The position numbers and the translations under genes are program-made. Positions 51,887 through 60,369 of a DNA stretch of 64,000 bases are shown one piece after another; position 1 is the first letter of the stretch; every line of letters starts with the position of its first letter. Below the pieces are notes generated by a model. That model had not been told where the DNA came from. It saw nothing but the letters and a program-made list of their open reading frames with translations, and did not search any database. Source of the stretch: Sphingobium wenxiniae (GTDB lineage: Bacteria; Pseudomonadota; Alphaproteobacteria; Sphingomonadales; Sphingomonadaceae); contig NZ_VLKK01000002.1 in assembly GCF_007830065.1 (NCBI RefSeq), positions 62,001 through 126,000 on the forward strand, given 5' to 3'.

Positions 51887-53473
51887 TTAGTGTGATGGTC
51901 CGGCGGCGGCGCGCATCCGGCGCAGCGCCTTCTTGTCGATCTTGCCGCTGGGAAGCTTGGGAAGCGCGTCCGCGAACTCGACGCGGCGGGGGCGTTTGTA
52001 GCCGGCGATCAGCGTGCGGCAGTGGTCGATGACGGCGGCGGCGTCCAGGCTGCTTCCCGGCTCACGCACGATGATCGCGCATACCGCTTCGCCCCACTGC
52101 GCGTCGGCCACGCCGATGACCGCGGCCTCGCTGACCTCCGGGTGCGCGTAAAGGGCGTTCTCCACCTCGCGCGAATAGATATTTTCGCCGCCCGAGATGA
52201 TGACGTCCTTCTTGCGGTCCACCAGGAAGAGAAAGCCCTCCTCGTCCAGCAGGCCGATATCGCCGGTGCGGACCCAGCCGTCCCGCATCGTGTCGCGCGT
52301 AGCGGCCGGATTGTTCCAGTAGCCGGTCATCGCCGCCGGGCTGCGCATCAGCACCTCGCCCGGCGCGCCCGCGCGCTCCGCGCCATCGATCCTGACCTCG
52401 ACGCCGCGCGGGGGGACGCCAACCGATGTCAGGTGCCGCCGGTCCGCTTCCGCGCCGTCCAGCCGGTGGCAGCGCGCGGGCAGCACCGTGCCTGTGATCT
52501 CGGTCTGGCCATAGCTCTGGATGAACACCGGCCCCAGCTTTTCCAGCCCCCGGCGCAACACAGGCTCGGGCATGGGCGCGGCCGAATAGAAGATGACGCG
52601 CAGGCTGGAAAGATCGAAGGCGTCGAAATCGGGATGCTCCAGCAAAGTCTGGATCATCGTCGGGGCCATGTGCGCGACGGTAATCCGTTCGCGCGCGATC
52701 GTCTCCAGCACGGCCAGCGGATCGAAGCCGCGCTGGATGAACATCTCCCCGCCCGACCAGTGCAGGCCGAGCTGTACCGCCTTGCCGCCCATATGAAACA
52801 GCGGCATCGTCACCAGACCCCGGTCGCTGGCGGTCAGGCCCATCTTTGCGGTCATCAGCGCCCCCAGCGCGCGAAAGCCGCGATGGCTATGCATGCAGCC
52901 CTTGGGCGCCCCCGTCGTCCCGCTGGTATAGAGGATGCAGGCCAGCGCATCATCGCCGAAAGGCGGCCAGTCCACCGCTTCCGCCGCGCCCGCCACGAAA
53001 TCCTCGAACGGGATTGCCCAATGCGGCGCCGATCCGATGGCGATGCAATGGGCTAGCGTGTCGATGGCGCCGCGCAAACCCGCGATCATTTCGGCATATT
53101 GATCCTCGAAGAACAAGAGGACCGGGCGGCAATCGCGCAGGATAACCGCATGTTCAGCGGGCGACAGGCGGAAATTGAGCGGAACGATGGCGATGCCCGA
53201 AATCTCCGCCGCCGCGTAGATCTCCAGCATCTCGACGCAGTTCATGGCCAGCATGGCGATCCGCTGCCCCCGGTCCACCCCCAGCGCGGCGAGTCCCGCG
53301 GCGATACGGTGCCCGCGCCGGTAGAGATCGGCATGGCTCAACGTCCGTTCGGGGGCCGATACGCCGAGCGACCGGCCGAAATGCCGCGCGTTCAGCCGCA
53401 GCGTTTCGCCCAAGCTGCCGGCGACCGCCGGGGGCAGTGCGCCATCCTCTCTCTTCTCCGGCATTGATGGCAT
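51887..53473 (-). CDS. AMP-forming acyl-CoA synthetase (long/medium-chain type)
   Basis: A 528-residue ANL ligase, expected to be cytosolic. P-loop LYTSGTTGAPKGCMHSH lies near residue 180, QSYGQTEITG in the centre, GWVRTGDIGLLDEEGFLFLVDRKKD at the hinge, and the C-terminal catalytic Lys in LPKLPSGKIDKK. All core motifs are present, so it should form an acyl-CoA from an acid. AAGGAGCGTCG precedes the ATG. Its promoter region, shared with the divergent kinase gene, contains the ATACC-N4-GGTAT repeat 38 nt before the start. Confidence 0.9.
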   Translation of the reverse strand: MPSMPEKREDGALPPAVAGSLGETLRLNARHFGRSLGVSAPERTLSHADLYRRGHRIAAGLAALGVDRGQRIAMLAMNCVEMLEIYAAAEISGIAIVPLNFRLSPAEHAVILRDCRPVLLFFEDQYAEMIAGLRGAIDTLAHCIAIGSAPHWAIPFEDFVAGAAEAVDWPPFGDDALACILYTSGTTGAPKGCMHSHRGFRALGALMTAKMGLTASDRGLVTMPLFHMGGKAVQLGLHWSGGEMFIQRGFDPLAVLETIARERITVAHMAPTMIQTLLEHPDFDAFDLSSLRVIFYSAAPMPEPVLRRGLEKLGPVFIQSYGQTEITGTVLPARCHRLDGAEADRRHLTSVGVPPRGVEVRIDGAERAGAPGEVLMRSPAAMTGYWNNPAATRDTMRDGWVRTGDIGLLDEEGFLFLVDRKKDVIISGGENIYSREVENALYAHPEVSEAAVIGVADAQWGEAVCAIIVREPGSSLDAAAVIDHCRTLIAGYKRPRRVEFADALPKLPSGKIDKKALRRMRAAAGPSH

Positions 53474-53511
53474 CGACGCTCCTTGCGGCTTCGCGATCAC
53501 TGGACTTCAAC

Positions 53512-53525
53512 ATACCGATTGGTAT
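53512..53525. promoter_or_regulatory. perfect inverted repeat ATACC-GATT-GGTAT, probable TetR operator
   Basis: A 14-bp repeat between the divergent ligase and kinase genes. The same arms and spacing recur at 57588-57601 before the thiolase gene. The form suits a TetR dimer, and the TetR gene downstream in the ligase operon is the best candidate. Confidence 0.6.
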
Positions 53526-53611
53526 TTTTCTTGCCATAGCGAACTACTGCTCTATCTGGCAATGGCCGTTCGAACGCCAGACGGCACAAGTGAAGAGAGG
53601 ACGGCGCTTCG

Positions 53612-54631
53612 GTGAACGACGAACCAACCGACCTGCTGGCGAAAGGCGATCCGCGGCTCCTGCTGCTGCCACTCGCGCGTGCGGCGGTCCCCGGCTGCAC
53701 CGCCGTGCATAACGCGCGGCGGCTGACGGGCGGCGCCAATCAGGAGACATGGGCGCTGGACGCGGAGACGGAGGCGGGCGCCGTGCCGTTGATATTGCGG
53801 CGCGCGCGCGGCGGAACGCTGCAACGCTCGACCGGCATCGGCCTCGATGCGGAGGCGCTGGTGATTCGGACCGCATATGGCAATGGCGTGCCGGCCCCGG
53901 AAGTCCTTCACGTTCTTTCCGCCGGCGATGGACTGGGCAAGGGCTTCGTCATGCGCCGGATGGCGGGCGAGACGATCCCGCGCAAGATCCTGCAAGGGGA
54001 CGCCTTCAGCGCGATCCGGCCGCGCCTGGCGGGCGACTGCGGAAAAGCGCTCGCGGCGATCCATGCGGTGCCGACGGACGGCCTCGACCGCCTTGAACGC
54101 TTTACCCCGCTGAGCCGGGTCGAATGGCTGCACGCTCATTATCGTGCGACGGAGCAGGTCAGCCCGGTCTTCGCCTATGCCTTCGCCTGGCTGCGCGCCC
54201 ATGCGCCGGATGCGCCGGAAAAGCCCGCGCTGGTTCATGGCGATTTCCGCAACGGCAATCTGATGATCGCGCCGGACGGGATCAGCGCCGTGCTCGATTG
54301 GGAGAATGCGCATCTGGGCGACCCGGCGGAGGATCTCGGCTGGTTCTGCGTGCCCTCCTGGCGCTTCGGCAATCTCGACAAGCCCGCAGGCGGCTTCGGA
54401 ACGCGGGAGGACCTGCTCGCGGGCTATGGCGCGGCAGGCGGCTGCATCCCCTCCCCCGACCGCCTGCGTTTCTGGGAAGCCTATGGCTCGCTTTACTGGG
54501 GCGTCGTGTGCGCGCGCAGCGTCGATGAGTTTCGCGGCGGCGCCGATCCGTCGGTCGAGCGCGCGATGATCGCGCGCCGCGCGTCGGAAACCGAACTCGA
54601 CCTGCTGCGCCTCATCGCGCCGAGGAGATGA
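53612..54631 (+). CDS. APH-family phosphotransferase (LvaA/ACAD10-11 kinase-like)
   Basis: A 339-residue protein with the aminoglycoside phosphotransferase/choline kinase fold: RRLTGGANQETW as a nucleotide loop near residue 40, the catalytic loop LVHGDFRNGNLM (HGDxxxxN) and the metal-binding AVLDWENAHLGDPAEDLGW. In this context (small protein plus ACAD downstream) it matches LvaA of the levulinate pathway and the kinase half of ACAD10/11, which phosphorylate a 4-hydroxyacyl-CoA, not antibiotics. The start is a GTG. Substrate identity is inferred from the operon. Confidence 0.85.
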   Translation: MNDEPTDLLAKGDPRLLLLPLARAAVPGCTAVHNARRLTGGANQETWALDAETEAGAVPLILRRARGGTLQRSTGIGLDAEALVIRTAYGNGVPAPEVLHVLSAGDGLGKGFVMRRMAGETIPRKILQGDAFSAIRPRLAGDCGKALAAIHAVPTDGLDRLERFTPLSRVEWLHAHYRATEQVSPVFAYAFAWLRAHAPDAPEKPALVHGDFRNGNLMIAPDGISAVLDWENAHLGDPAEDLGWFCVPSWRFGNLDKPAGGFGTREDLLAGYGAAGGCIPSPDRLRFWEAYGSLYWGVVCARSVDEFRGGADPSVERAMIARRASETELDLLRLIAPRR

Positions 54632-54636
54632 CACCC

Positions 54637-55023
54637 ATGCACGACAGGCCCGATCCATGCGAAATCCTCACGGCCGCAGCCGCTTTCCTGCGCCGCGAGC
54701 TGATCCCTGCCCTGCCGCCCGAACTGTCCTTCAAGACCCGCATTCTCGCCAATGCGCTCGACCTGGTGGCGCGGCAGACGGCTGCGGACGGCGCGGCGGC
54801 GGACGGCACCCATGCTCGGCTGGCCGGTCTGCTCGGCCGGGAGGGCAGCGAGGAGGAACTCGCCGCCGATCTGGCGCGCCGGATCGAAGAGGGTGCCATC
54901 GCGCTCACCGACCCGGCCCTCATCGATCATCTTTGGACGACAACGCTCGCGAAACTGGCCGTCGACCAGCCCAATTATGCCTCTTACCGCGCCGAAACCG
55001 GCGCTGCGGGACTTCAGGAGTAA
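54637..55023 (+). CDS. small LvaB-like (DUF6285-type) kinase partner
   Basis: A 128-residue helical protein: PDPCEILTAAAAFLRRELIPALP at the start, SFKTRILANALDLVARQ, LAADLARRIEEGAIALTDPALIDHLWTTTLAKLAVDQPNY. Such proteins regularly lie between an APH-type kinase and an ACAD; LvaB, which boosts LvaA activity, is the studied example as I recall it. GAGGAG lies 9 nt before the chosen ATG; an ATG 9 nt upstream overlaps the kinase stop but is too close to that site. No catalytic motif is visible. Confidence 0.72.
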   Translation: MHDRPDPCEILTAAAAFLRRELIPALPPELSFKTRILANALDLVARQTAADGAAADGTHARLAGLLGREGSEEELAADLARRIEEGAIALTDPALIDHLWTTTLAKLAVDQPNYASYRAETGAAGLQE

Positions 55024-55026
55024 GTC

Positions 55027-56313
55027 ATGGATTTCAATCTGCCGCCGGACCTTCTGGCCTATCTCGACGATCTGGACCGTTTTATCGCGGCGGAGATCAA
55101 GCCGCTGGAGGAGGCCGACGACAATATCCGCTTCTTCGACCATCGCCGCGAATGGGCGCGCACCGATTTCGACCGGGGCGGCCTGCCGCGCCATGAGTGG
55201 GAGGAATTGCTGCGCGAGGCGAAGCGGCGCGCCGATGCCGCCGGGCACCTGCGCTTCACCTTGCCCCGGCAATATGGCGGCAAGGAAGGGTCGCAGCTCT
55301 GGATGGCGGTGATCCGCGACCGCTTCGCCGCCATGGGTCTTGGCCTTCACAACGATATCCAGAACGAACATTCGATCGTCGGCAACTTTCCCTATGTCGC
55401 GATGCTGATGCAATACGGTACGCCCGAACAGCAGGAGGATCTGATCCCCGGCATGATCGACGGCAGCCGCCGCATCTGCTTCGGCCTGAGCGAACCGGAT
55501 CACGGTTCCGACGCCACCTTCATGGAGAGCACGGCAACGCGCGAGACCCGCGACGGCGTGCCCGGTTGGGTCATCAACGGCACGAAGATGTGGACGACCG
55601 GCATCCATGTCGGCAGCCACTGCGCGACCTTCGCGCGCACCGGCGGCACGGACGGCACGGCGAGGGGCATCACCTGCTTCCTGGTGCCCCTCCCCAATCC
55701 CGGCCTGGAGATCGGCGAATATCTCTGGACCTTCAACATGCCGACCGACCATCCCTATGTCTATTTCAAGGACTGCTGGGTGCCCGAGAGCGCCGTGCTG
55801 GGAGAGGTCGACAACGGCCTGATGGTCGCGCAATCCTTCGTCAATCAGAACCGGCTGCGGCAGGCGGCCGCCTCCCTGGGCGCGGCGTCCTATTGCATCG
55901 AGGAAAGCGTCAAGCACGCGCGGCGGCGCAAGCCCTTCGGCAAACCGCTGTCCGACAACCAGGCGATCCAGTTTCCGCTGGTCGAACTGGCGACGCAGGC
56001 GGAGATGCTGCGCCTCCTCATCTACAAGACCGGGGCGGAGATGGACAAGATGACCCTGGACGAGGTGGAACGGACCATCTCCGACAAGGTGTCGATGTGC
56101 AATTACTGGGGCAACCGCCTGTGCACGGAGGCCGCCGACCGGGCGATGCAGGTCCATGGCGCGATCGGCTATTCGCGGCACAAGCCGTTCGAGCATATCT
56201 TCCGCCATCACCGCCGTTATCGCATCACCGAAGGGTCGGAGGAAATCCAGATGCGCAAGATCGCGGCATTCATGTTCGGCTATCGGGGGCCGCGGAAAGC
56301 CATGTTCGTCTAG
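55027..56313 (+). CDS. acyl-CoA dehydrogenase family protein (LvaC/ACAD10-11-like)
   Basis: A 428-residue ACAD. A long N-terminal helix bundle is followed by LPRQYGGKEGSQL, FGLSEPDHGSDATF, WTTGIHVGSH, a domain swap region RRKPFGKPLSDNQAIQF and RYRITEGSEEIQMRKI, which keeps Glu before the GSEEIQ loop. In LvaC and ACAD11 this fold eliminates phosphate from a 4-phosphoacyl-CoA and isomerises it, with FAD as scaffold, rather than only dehydrogenating. Operon position after the kinase and its small partner supports that role. AGGAGTAAGTC precedes the ATG. Confidence 0.88.
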   Translation: MDFNLPPDLLAYLDDLDRFIAAEIKPLEEADDNIRFFDHRREWARTDFDRGGLPRHEWEELLREAKRRADAAGHLRFTLPRQYGGKEGSQLWMAVIRDRFAAMGLGLHNDIQNEHSIVGNFPYVAMLMQYGTPEQQEDLIPGMIDGSRRICFGLSEPDHGSDATFMESTATRETRDGVPGWVINGTKMWTTGIHVGSHCATFARTGGTDGTARGITCFLVPLPNPGLEIGEYLWTFNMPTDHPYVYFKDCWVPESAVLGEVDNGLMVAQSFVNQNRLRQAAASLGAASYCIEESVKHARRRKPFGKPLSDNQAIQFPLVELATQAEMLRLLIYKTGAEMDKMTLDEVERTISDKVSMCNYWGNRLCTEAADRAMQVHGAIGYSRHKPFEHIFRHHRRYRITEGSEEIQMRKIAAFMFGYRGPRKAMFV

Positions 56314-56356
56314 GACGGACCGTTGGGACAATGTTCCGGCCGGTTCGGAGACGGCC

Positions 56357-57535
56357 CTACATCACCTCGAACAACCCCGCCGCGCCCATGCCGCCGCCGA
56401 CGCACATCGTCACTACGACATAGCGGGCGCTCCGGCGCTTGCCTTCGATCAGCGCGTGCATCGTCATGCGCGCGCCGCTCATCCCATAGGGATGGCCGAT
56501 GGAAATGGCGCCGCCGTCCACATTGAGCAGCTCGTCCGGAATGCCCAGCCTGTCGCGGCAGTAGAGCACTTGCACCGCGAACGCCTCGTTCAGTTCCCAC
56601 AAGCCGATGTCCGCCATGGTCAGGCCGTTGCGTTCCAGCAGTTTGGGCACCGCGAAGACCGGGCCGATCCCCATCTCGTCGGGCCGCGTGCCTGCCACGG
56701 CGATACCGACATAGCGGCCGAGCGGCGTCAGCCCCTTCTTCGCCACCAGCGCCTCGTCCATCACCACCACCGCCGCCGCGCCGTCCGACATCTGGCTGGC
56801 ATTGCCCGCGGTGATGCAACCGTCCGCCGATACGACCGGCTTCAGGCTTGCGAGGCCCTCCGCCGTTGTGTCGGGCCGGTTGCCCTCATCGGCGGCAAGC
56901 GTGATCTCGCGCCGGCTGATCTCGCCCGTCGCCTTATCCGTGACGGCCATGCCCGCCGTGAAGGGTACGATTTCCGCATCGAAGCGCCCTGCCGCCTGCG
57001 CGGCGGCCGTGCGCTGCTGGGAACGCAGCGCATAGGCGTCCTGTGCGTCCCGGCCGATGCCATAGCGCGCAGCCACCACCTCGGCGGTTTGCAGCATGGG
57101 CATGTAGATGTCAGGCTGCATCGCCACCAGATCGTCATCGGAACCGACGCGCATTTCACCGGTCTGGACCAGCGATACCGACTCGACCCCGCCCGCAACG
57201 CAGATGCCCATGCCGTCATTTGCCACCTGATTGGCCGCCACGCCTATTGCCATCAGACCGGACGCGCATTGCCGGTCGATCGACATGCCCGCAACACCGA
57301 CCGGCAGCCCCGCTCGCAGCGCCGCCTGCCGCGCAATGTTGCGCGCCTGCATTCCCTGCTGGAGCGCGGCGCCCCAGATGCAGTCCTCCACCTCTCCGGG
57401 CGCAAGGCCCGCGCGAGCAACGGCGTGGGCGATCGCATGGCCCGACAGCGCTTGCGGCGTGGTGGCATTGAACGCACCCCGAAAAGCCCGCCCGATAGGC
57501 GTCCGGGCGGCCGAGACGATGAGCGCTGCGGTCAT
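56357..57535 (-). CDS. acetyl-CoA acetyltransferase (thiolase)
   Basis: A 392-residue thiolase with a complete active site: nucleophile Cys in [13 protein letters not shown] near residue 89, [23 protein letters not shown] and the second Cys in TMCVGGGMG. It would release acetyl- or propionyl-CoA from a 3-ketoacyl-CoA. The gene converges with the LvaC-like ACAD gene, and its promoter carries the same ATACC-N4-GGTAT repeat as the ligase/kinase divergon, so it is probably in that regulon. It is the only window gene with a normal thiolase active site. Confidence 0.92.
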   Translation of the reverse strand: MTAALIVSAARTPIGRAFRGAFNATTPQALSGHAIAHAVARAGLAPGEVEDCIWGAALQQGMQARNIARQAALRAGLPVGVAGMSIDRQCASGLMAIGVAANQVANDGMGICVAGGVESVSLVQTGEMRVGSDDDLVAMQPDIYMPMLQTAEVVAARYGIGRDAQDAYALRSQQRTAAAQAAGRFDAEIVPFTAGMAVTDKATGEISRREITLAADEGNRPDTTAEGLASLKPVVSADGCITAGNASQMSDGAAAVVVMDEALVAKKGLTPLGRYVGIAVAGTRPDEMGIGPVFAVPKLLERNGLTMADIGLWELNEAFAVQVLYCRDRLGIPDELLNVDGGAISIGHPYGMSGARMTMHALIEGKRRSARYVVVTMCVGGGMGAAGLFEVM

Positions 57536-57587
57536 GACAGGTTCCTGATTTCAGCGGCTACTGCTTGTGCCTGTCTGCCTTTCTTAC

Positions 57588-57601
57588 ATACCAAACGGTA
57601 T
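57588..57601. promoter_or_regulatory. perfect inverted repeat ATACC-AAAC-GGTAT, probable TetR operator
   Basis: It lies 52 nt before the thiolase start, with the same arms and spacing as the site at 53512-53525 but a different spacer sequence, which argues for conserved protein contacts. Confidence 0.58.
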
Positions 57602-57626
57602 AATGGAAGGGCGCTTTGGCTGAGGA

Positions 57627-58694
57627 CTATCCCAGATCGATCGCCTTGGTCACCGAACGGGTAAGCCCGAAGCTCGGCATGGCCATGCTGTGCTTGCCGA
57701 CGCCGCCGGCCACGAACAACAGATAATCCTCGGGCTTCTCGACCAGGGGCACGAAAGGATCTTCTTCCGATCTGTCGAATGGCGCCATGGCGTCGAAATT
57801 ATCGCGCGCGATGGCCAGCAGTTCCGAACGGCGGTTGCCTGCGTTGCGGAACAGATAGTCCTGGATGTCCTGGATGCCCGGACCGTCGCGGGCAATGGTC
57901 TGCGCATGTTCGGGGCCAATGCAGATCGCAACCTCGCCACGTCCCAGATAGCTGTTGTTATGGCCAATCGTCGAAATGGTGTCGGCGAAGGTGCGCAGGA
58001 TGCCCTCGCCGTCTTCGCTGGTGTGATTGTTGATCTCATGCGGGGATTCGCTGCCATGAACCGTCACGGTCGACATGTCGGGCGCGAAGCCGCGGCGGAC
58101 ATGCAGCGGCAGCCAGGGCGAGGCCAGTTCATTCTCGGCAAGGCAGAAGCTGAATTTGGCGGGCGTGCCATGTGTGGCGCGGTCGCCCTTGCCCGGCGTG
58201 CCTCCGGCGATGTTGACGAGGATCAGCCGGATGGCGCGGCCGATGGTGGCGTTGGCGCGCCAGCCCTGTCCCATGCAGTTATAGCCTGAATTGACGCGCA
58301 GCCGCTCCGCCGCCGGGCCGTTTATCACCAGCATGGGCGTGACCGGATGGGTCGTGGCATTGATGCCGTAGAGATTGAACTCATATTCCACCATCGCTTC
58401 CACGGCGGCGGCCAGAACGGGCAGATATTCGGGCCGGCAACCCGCCATCACCGCGTTGACGGCGATCTTCTCGATTGTCGCCTGCCCATAAGCCGGGCCG
58501 AGCGCGCCCAGGGATTCGGCCGGGTCGCGGCGCAGGCCGTCCAGCATTCGAGCCACGCGATCCGGAGTCGGCGGGACGACGGGAAGCCCGTCCGTCACGC
58601 CCAGCCGATAGAGTTCTTCGTTCGCTTCCTCGAAATCGAGCGTTGCGGGAATGGTGAGAAAGCGCTCCGCGCTGTCGGGAGTCATCGTCGTCAT
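57627..58694 (-). CDS. conserved protein with GVTDGLPVVPPT motif, partner of CGSC protein
   Basis: A 355-residue soluble protein of unknown function. Near residue 32 it reads LGVTDGLPVVPPTPDRV, then NAVMAGCRPEYLPVLAAAV, PMLVINGPAAERL, YNCMGQGWRANATIGRAI, and ends in FVAGGVGKHSMAMPSFG. No cofactor or nucleotide motif of a known family is apparent. Conserved-looking Cys residues occur in MAGC and NCMGQG. Its ATG overlaps the stop of the upstream CGSC gene by ATGA, so the two are made together and probably form one enzyme. I do not recognise a reaction. Confidence 0.75.
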   Translation of the reverse strand: MTTMTPDSAERFLTIPATLDFEEANEELYRLGVTDGLPVVPPTPDRVARMLDGLRRDPAESLGALGPAYGQATIEKIAVNAVMAGCRPEYLPVLAAAVEAMVEYEFNLYGINATTHPVTPMLVINGPAAERLRVNSGYNCMGQGWRANATIGRAIRLILVNIAGGTPGKGDRATHGTPAKFSFCLAENELASPWLPLHVRRGFAPDMSTVTVHGSESPHEINNHTSEDGEGILRTFADTISTIGHNNSYLGRGEVAICIGPEHAQTIARDGPGIQDIQDYLFRNAGNRRSELLAIARDNFDAMAPFDRSEEDPFVPLVEKPEDYLLFVAGGVGKHSMAMPSFGLTRSVTKAIDLG

Positions 58695-59317
58695 ATGGCG
58701 CACATCATTTCCGAACGGGTGAACTTGTCGCTTTCATCGATGAAGCGGTCGGTATACTCCGTTTCGAGGGTGTCGGCATCGCCGGTAAGCACATGGACCA
58801 CCTGAGCCGCCATCGCTGCCGCGCGCCTTTCAACCTCTTCCGCCGAAACGTCGCCCATGGGATGGGGAACCGTGACGATGGGAAGCCCCGGCACGCCCAG
58901 CGCGACCGCTTCCTGCTGCCCCAGCACGACGAAGGCGTCGCTATTGACCGTTGCGGTCGGCACGCCGCGCTTTTCCAGCGTCACGCCGTCATGGACGCAC
59001 CAGGATGTGCACGAGCCGCAATCGCCATAAGCGTTAATGACGGCATCGCATCTGGCAAGGTCGTCGATCATCTCGTCAGGCGCCGCAGGAGAGGAGCTGA
59101 TCTTCCGGCGGGAGATCAGTTCCGCCACTCCATGATCGCGGATCAATATCGCGCCCACGGCGGCAAGCAGGCGATCGGCATTCTTCTTCGTGTTGTCGAG
59201 CAGGCCGATCCGCGCGCCCCGCAATGTCTTCAGGCGGAGCGCGATCGGCGCGCGCTCCGCCAAGCGGACACCAAGGGGACTCATCAAAAAGCCGCCGTCG
59301 CTCTGGTCGTGTGGCAC
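58691..59317 (-). CDS. UGSC-type protein in its cysteine (CGSC) form
   Basis: A roughly 208-residue protein. IGLLDNTKKNADRLL near residue 38 is a Rossmann-like first strand and helix. YGDCGSCTSWCVHDGVTLEKRGVPT (positions about 97-121) carries Cys-Gly-Ser-Cys plus a third Cys and a His. The ending PGLPIVTVPHPMGDVSAEEVE is typical of the UGSC (seleno)protein family, in which the first Cys is sometimes selenocysteine; the codon here is TGC. A GTG with GGGAGAG 6 nt upstream is the likely start; an ATG 6 nt earlier abuts it. The reaction is unknown; redox or thiol chemistry is suggested by the motif. Confidence 0.8.
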   Translation of the reverse strand: MPHDQSDGGFLMSPLGVRLAERAPIALRLKTLRGARIGLLDNTKKNADRLLAAVGAILIRDHGVAELISRRKISSSPAAPDEMIDDLARCDAVINAYGDCGSCTSWCVHDGVTLEKRGVPTATVNSDAFVVLGQQEAVALGVPGLPIVTVPHPMGDVSAEEVERRAAAMAAQVVHVLTGDADTLETEYTDRFIDESDKFTRSEMMCAI

Positions 59318-59381
59318 AGGCATCTCTCCCGGGGCTGACTATCGCCCGCAGCCATGGGCTTTGAACTCTCTGCAAGATGAC

Positions 59382-59396
59382 AGACGGAATCCGTCT
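59382..59396. promoter_or_regulatory. perfect palindrome AGACGGA-A-TCCGTCT
   Basis: A 15-bp odd palindrome in the divergent promoter between the CGSC and LysR genes, 65 nt before the CGSC start. This is a good candidate for the primary LysR binding site. Confidence 0.5.
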
Positions 59397-59422
59397 TGAC
59401 CAATAGCGTGTTTTGATCTTGT

Positions 59423-59439
59423 GATAACGTTACCTTATC
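59423..59439. promoter_or_regulatory. inverted repeat GATAA-N7-TTATC near LysR start
   Basis: Perfect 5-bp arms with a 7-nt spacer containing TAACGTTA symmetry, 15 nt before the LysR start. It could be an autoregulatory LysR subsite or a chance A+T-rich repeat. Confidence 0.35.
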
Positions 59440-59454
59440 GCGTCAGTTGAGATC

Positions 59455-60369
59455 ATGATGGACCTGCGGCAGATACGTTACTTCCTGGCGGTGGCGGACA
59501 CGTTGAACTTCCGACGCGCCGCCGAGCGCATCGCCGTTTCCCAACCGGCTCTGTCACAGCGGATAAAGGCGCTGGAGGACGATATCGGCGCCCCCTTGTT
59601 CGAGCGGTCGAGCCGGGGTGTCGCGCTGACCCCCGCGGGCGAGGTGTTCCAGCGCGGCGCGCGCAAGATATTGCGCGAAGTCGAACTGGCGCTGTCCAGC
59701 GCCAGGCTTGCCGACCGTGGGGAGAGCGGCGATTTGACCATCGCCTTTAACGAGATAGCGGGCCAGCAGCCGCTCGTCGGCCAGTGCCTTGGCCTGTTCC
59801 GCGCCGCCTTTCCCAATGTCGCCGTCCAACTGTCGGAAATGGGTATGGCCGCTCAGGAGGATGCTCTGCTGAGCGGAGCGGTCGACATCGGCTTCCATTA
59901 TCGCGTGCCCGGTCCAGCGACGGGGCTTGCATATCGCATACTCGACGAGGCTGCCTTCATGCTGGTCATGCCCGAAGGGCACGCTCTTGCGCGTAAGGCG
60001 GCCATATCCCTGGAGGATCTGGCGAATCAGCCCATGGTCAGGCTGCGGCGCGAGATCAATGCCGATACGCATGACGGCATCGTGCAGGCGTTCGCGACGC
60101 ACCGCATACGCCCACGGATATTGGTGGAGGCGTCCAGCGACGCGGCCATGCTGAGCCTGGTTTCGGCGGGCCTTGGCCTAGCTATCGTCATGGGAGCGCA
60201 GCGGCGCGGCGGCTGGGAGGGGCTGGCGCTGCGCCCGATCGAGGGTCTGGCGATGGCCAAGCAGTTCGTCCTTGCCTGGGATGCCGCGAAACGCTCCGCT
60301 CCACGCGACAAATTCCTCGCCCTGGTCGACAGGGCGGCAAAGATGGCGCCGGGCGGGCTGGAACGATGA
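59455..60369 (+). CDS. LysR family transcriptional regulator
   Basis: A 304-residue regulator. The N-terminal helix-turn-helix is MDLRQIRYFLAVADTLNFRRAAERIAVSQPALSQRIKALEDDIG, continuing to LFERSSRGVALTPAGEVF. The C-terminal two-lobe sensing domain includes LTIAFNEIAGQQ and LAIVMGAQ. It is divergent from the CGSC/GLPVVPPT pair, the classical arrangement for LysR activation of a neighbouring operon, and its stop overlaps the following amidohydrolase start by ATGA. The inducer is unknown. A second ATG lies directly after the first. Confidence 0.92.
   Translation: MMDLRQIRYFLAVADTLNFRRAAERIAVSQPALSQRIKALEDDIGAPLFERSSRGVALTPAGEVFQRGARKILREVELALSSARLADRGESGDLTIAFNEIAGQQPLVGQCLGLFRAAFPNVAVQLSEMGMAAQEDALLSGAVDIGFHYRVPGPATGLAYRILDEAAFMLVMPEGHALARKAAISLEDLANQPMVRLRREINADTHDGIVQAFATHRIRPRILVEASSDAAMLSLVSAGLGLAIVMGAQRRGGWEGLALRPIEGLAMAKQFVLAWDAAKRSAPRDKFLALVDRAAKMAPGGLER

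Noticed and set aside
53612-54631. Aminoglycoside resistance kinase
   Set aside because: The APH-fold protein is in an operon with a small LvaB-like protein and an ACAD, and the same pairing recurs at 62630; a hydroxyacyl-CoA kinase explains this better.
58691-59317. Selenocysteine in the UGSC-type motif
   Set aside because: The codon at the first position of the motif is TGC, so it is cysteine; there is no in-frame TGA and no need for a SECIS element.
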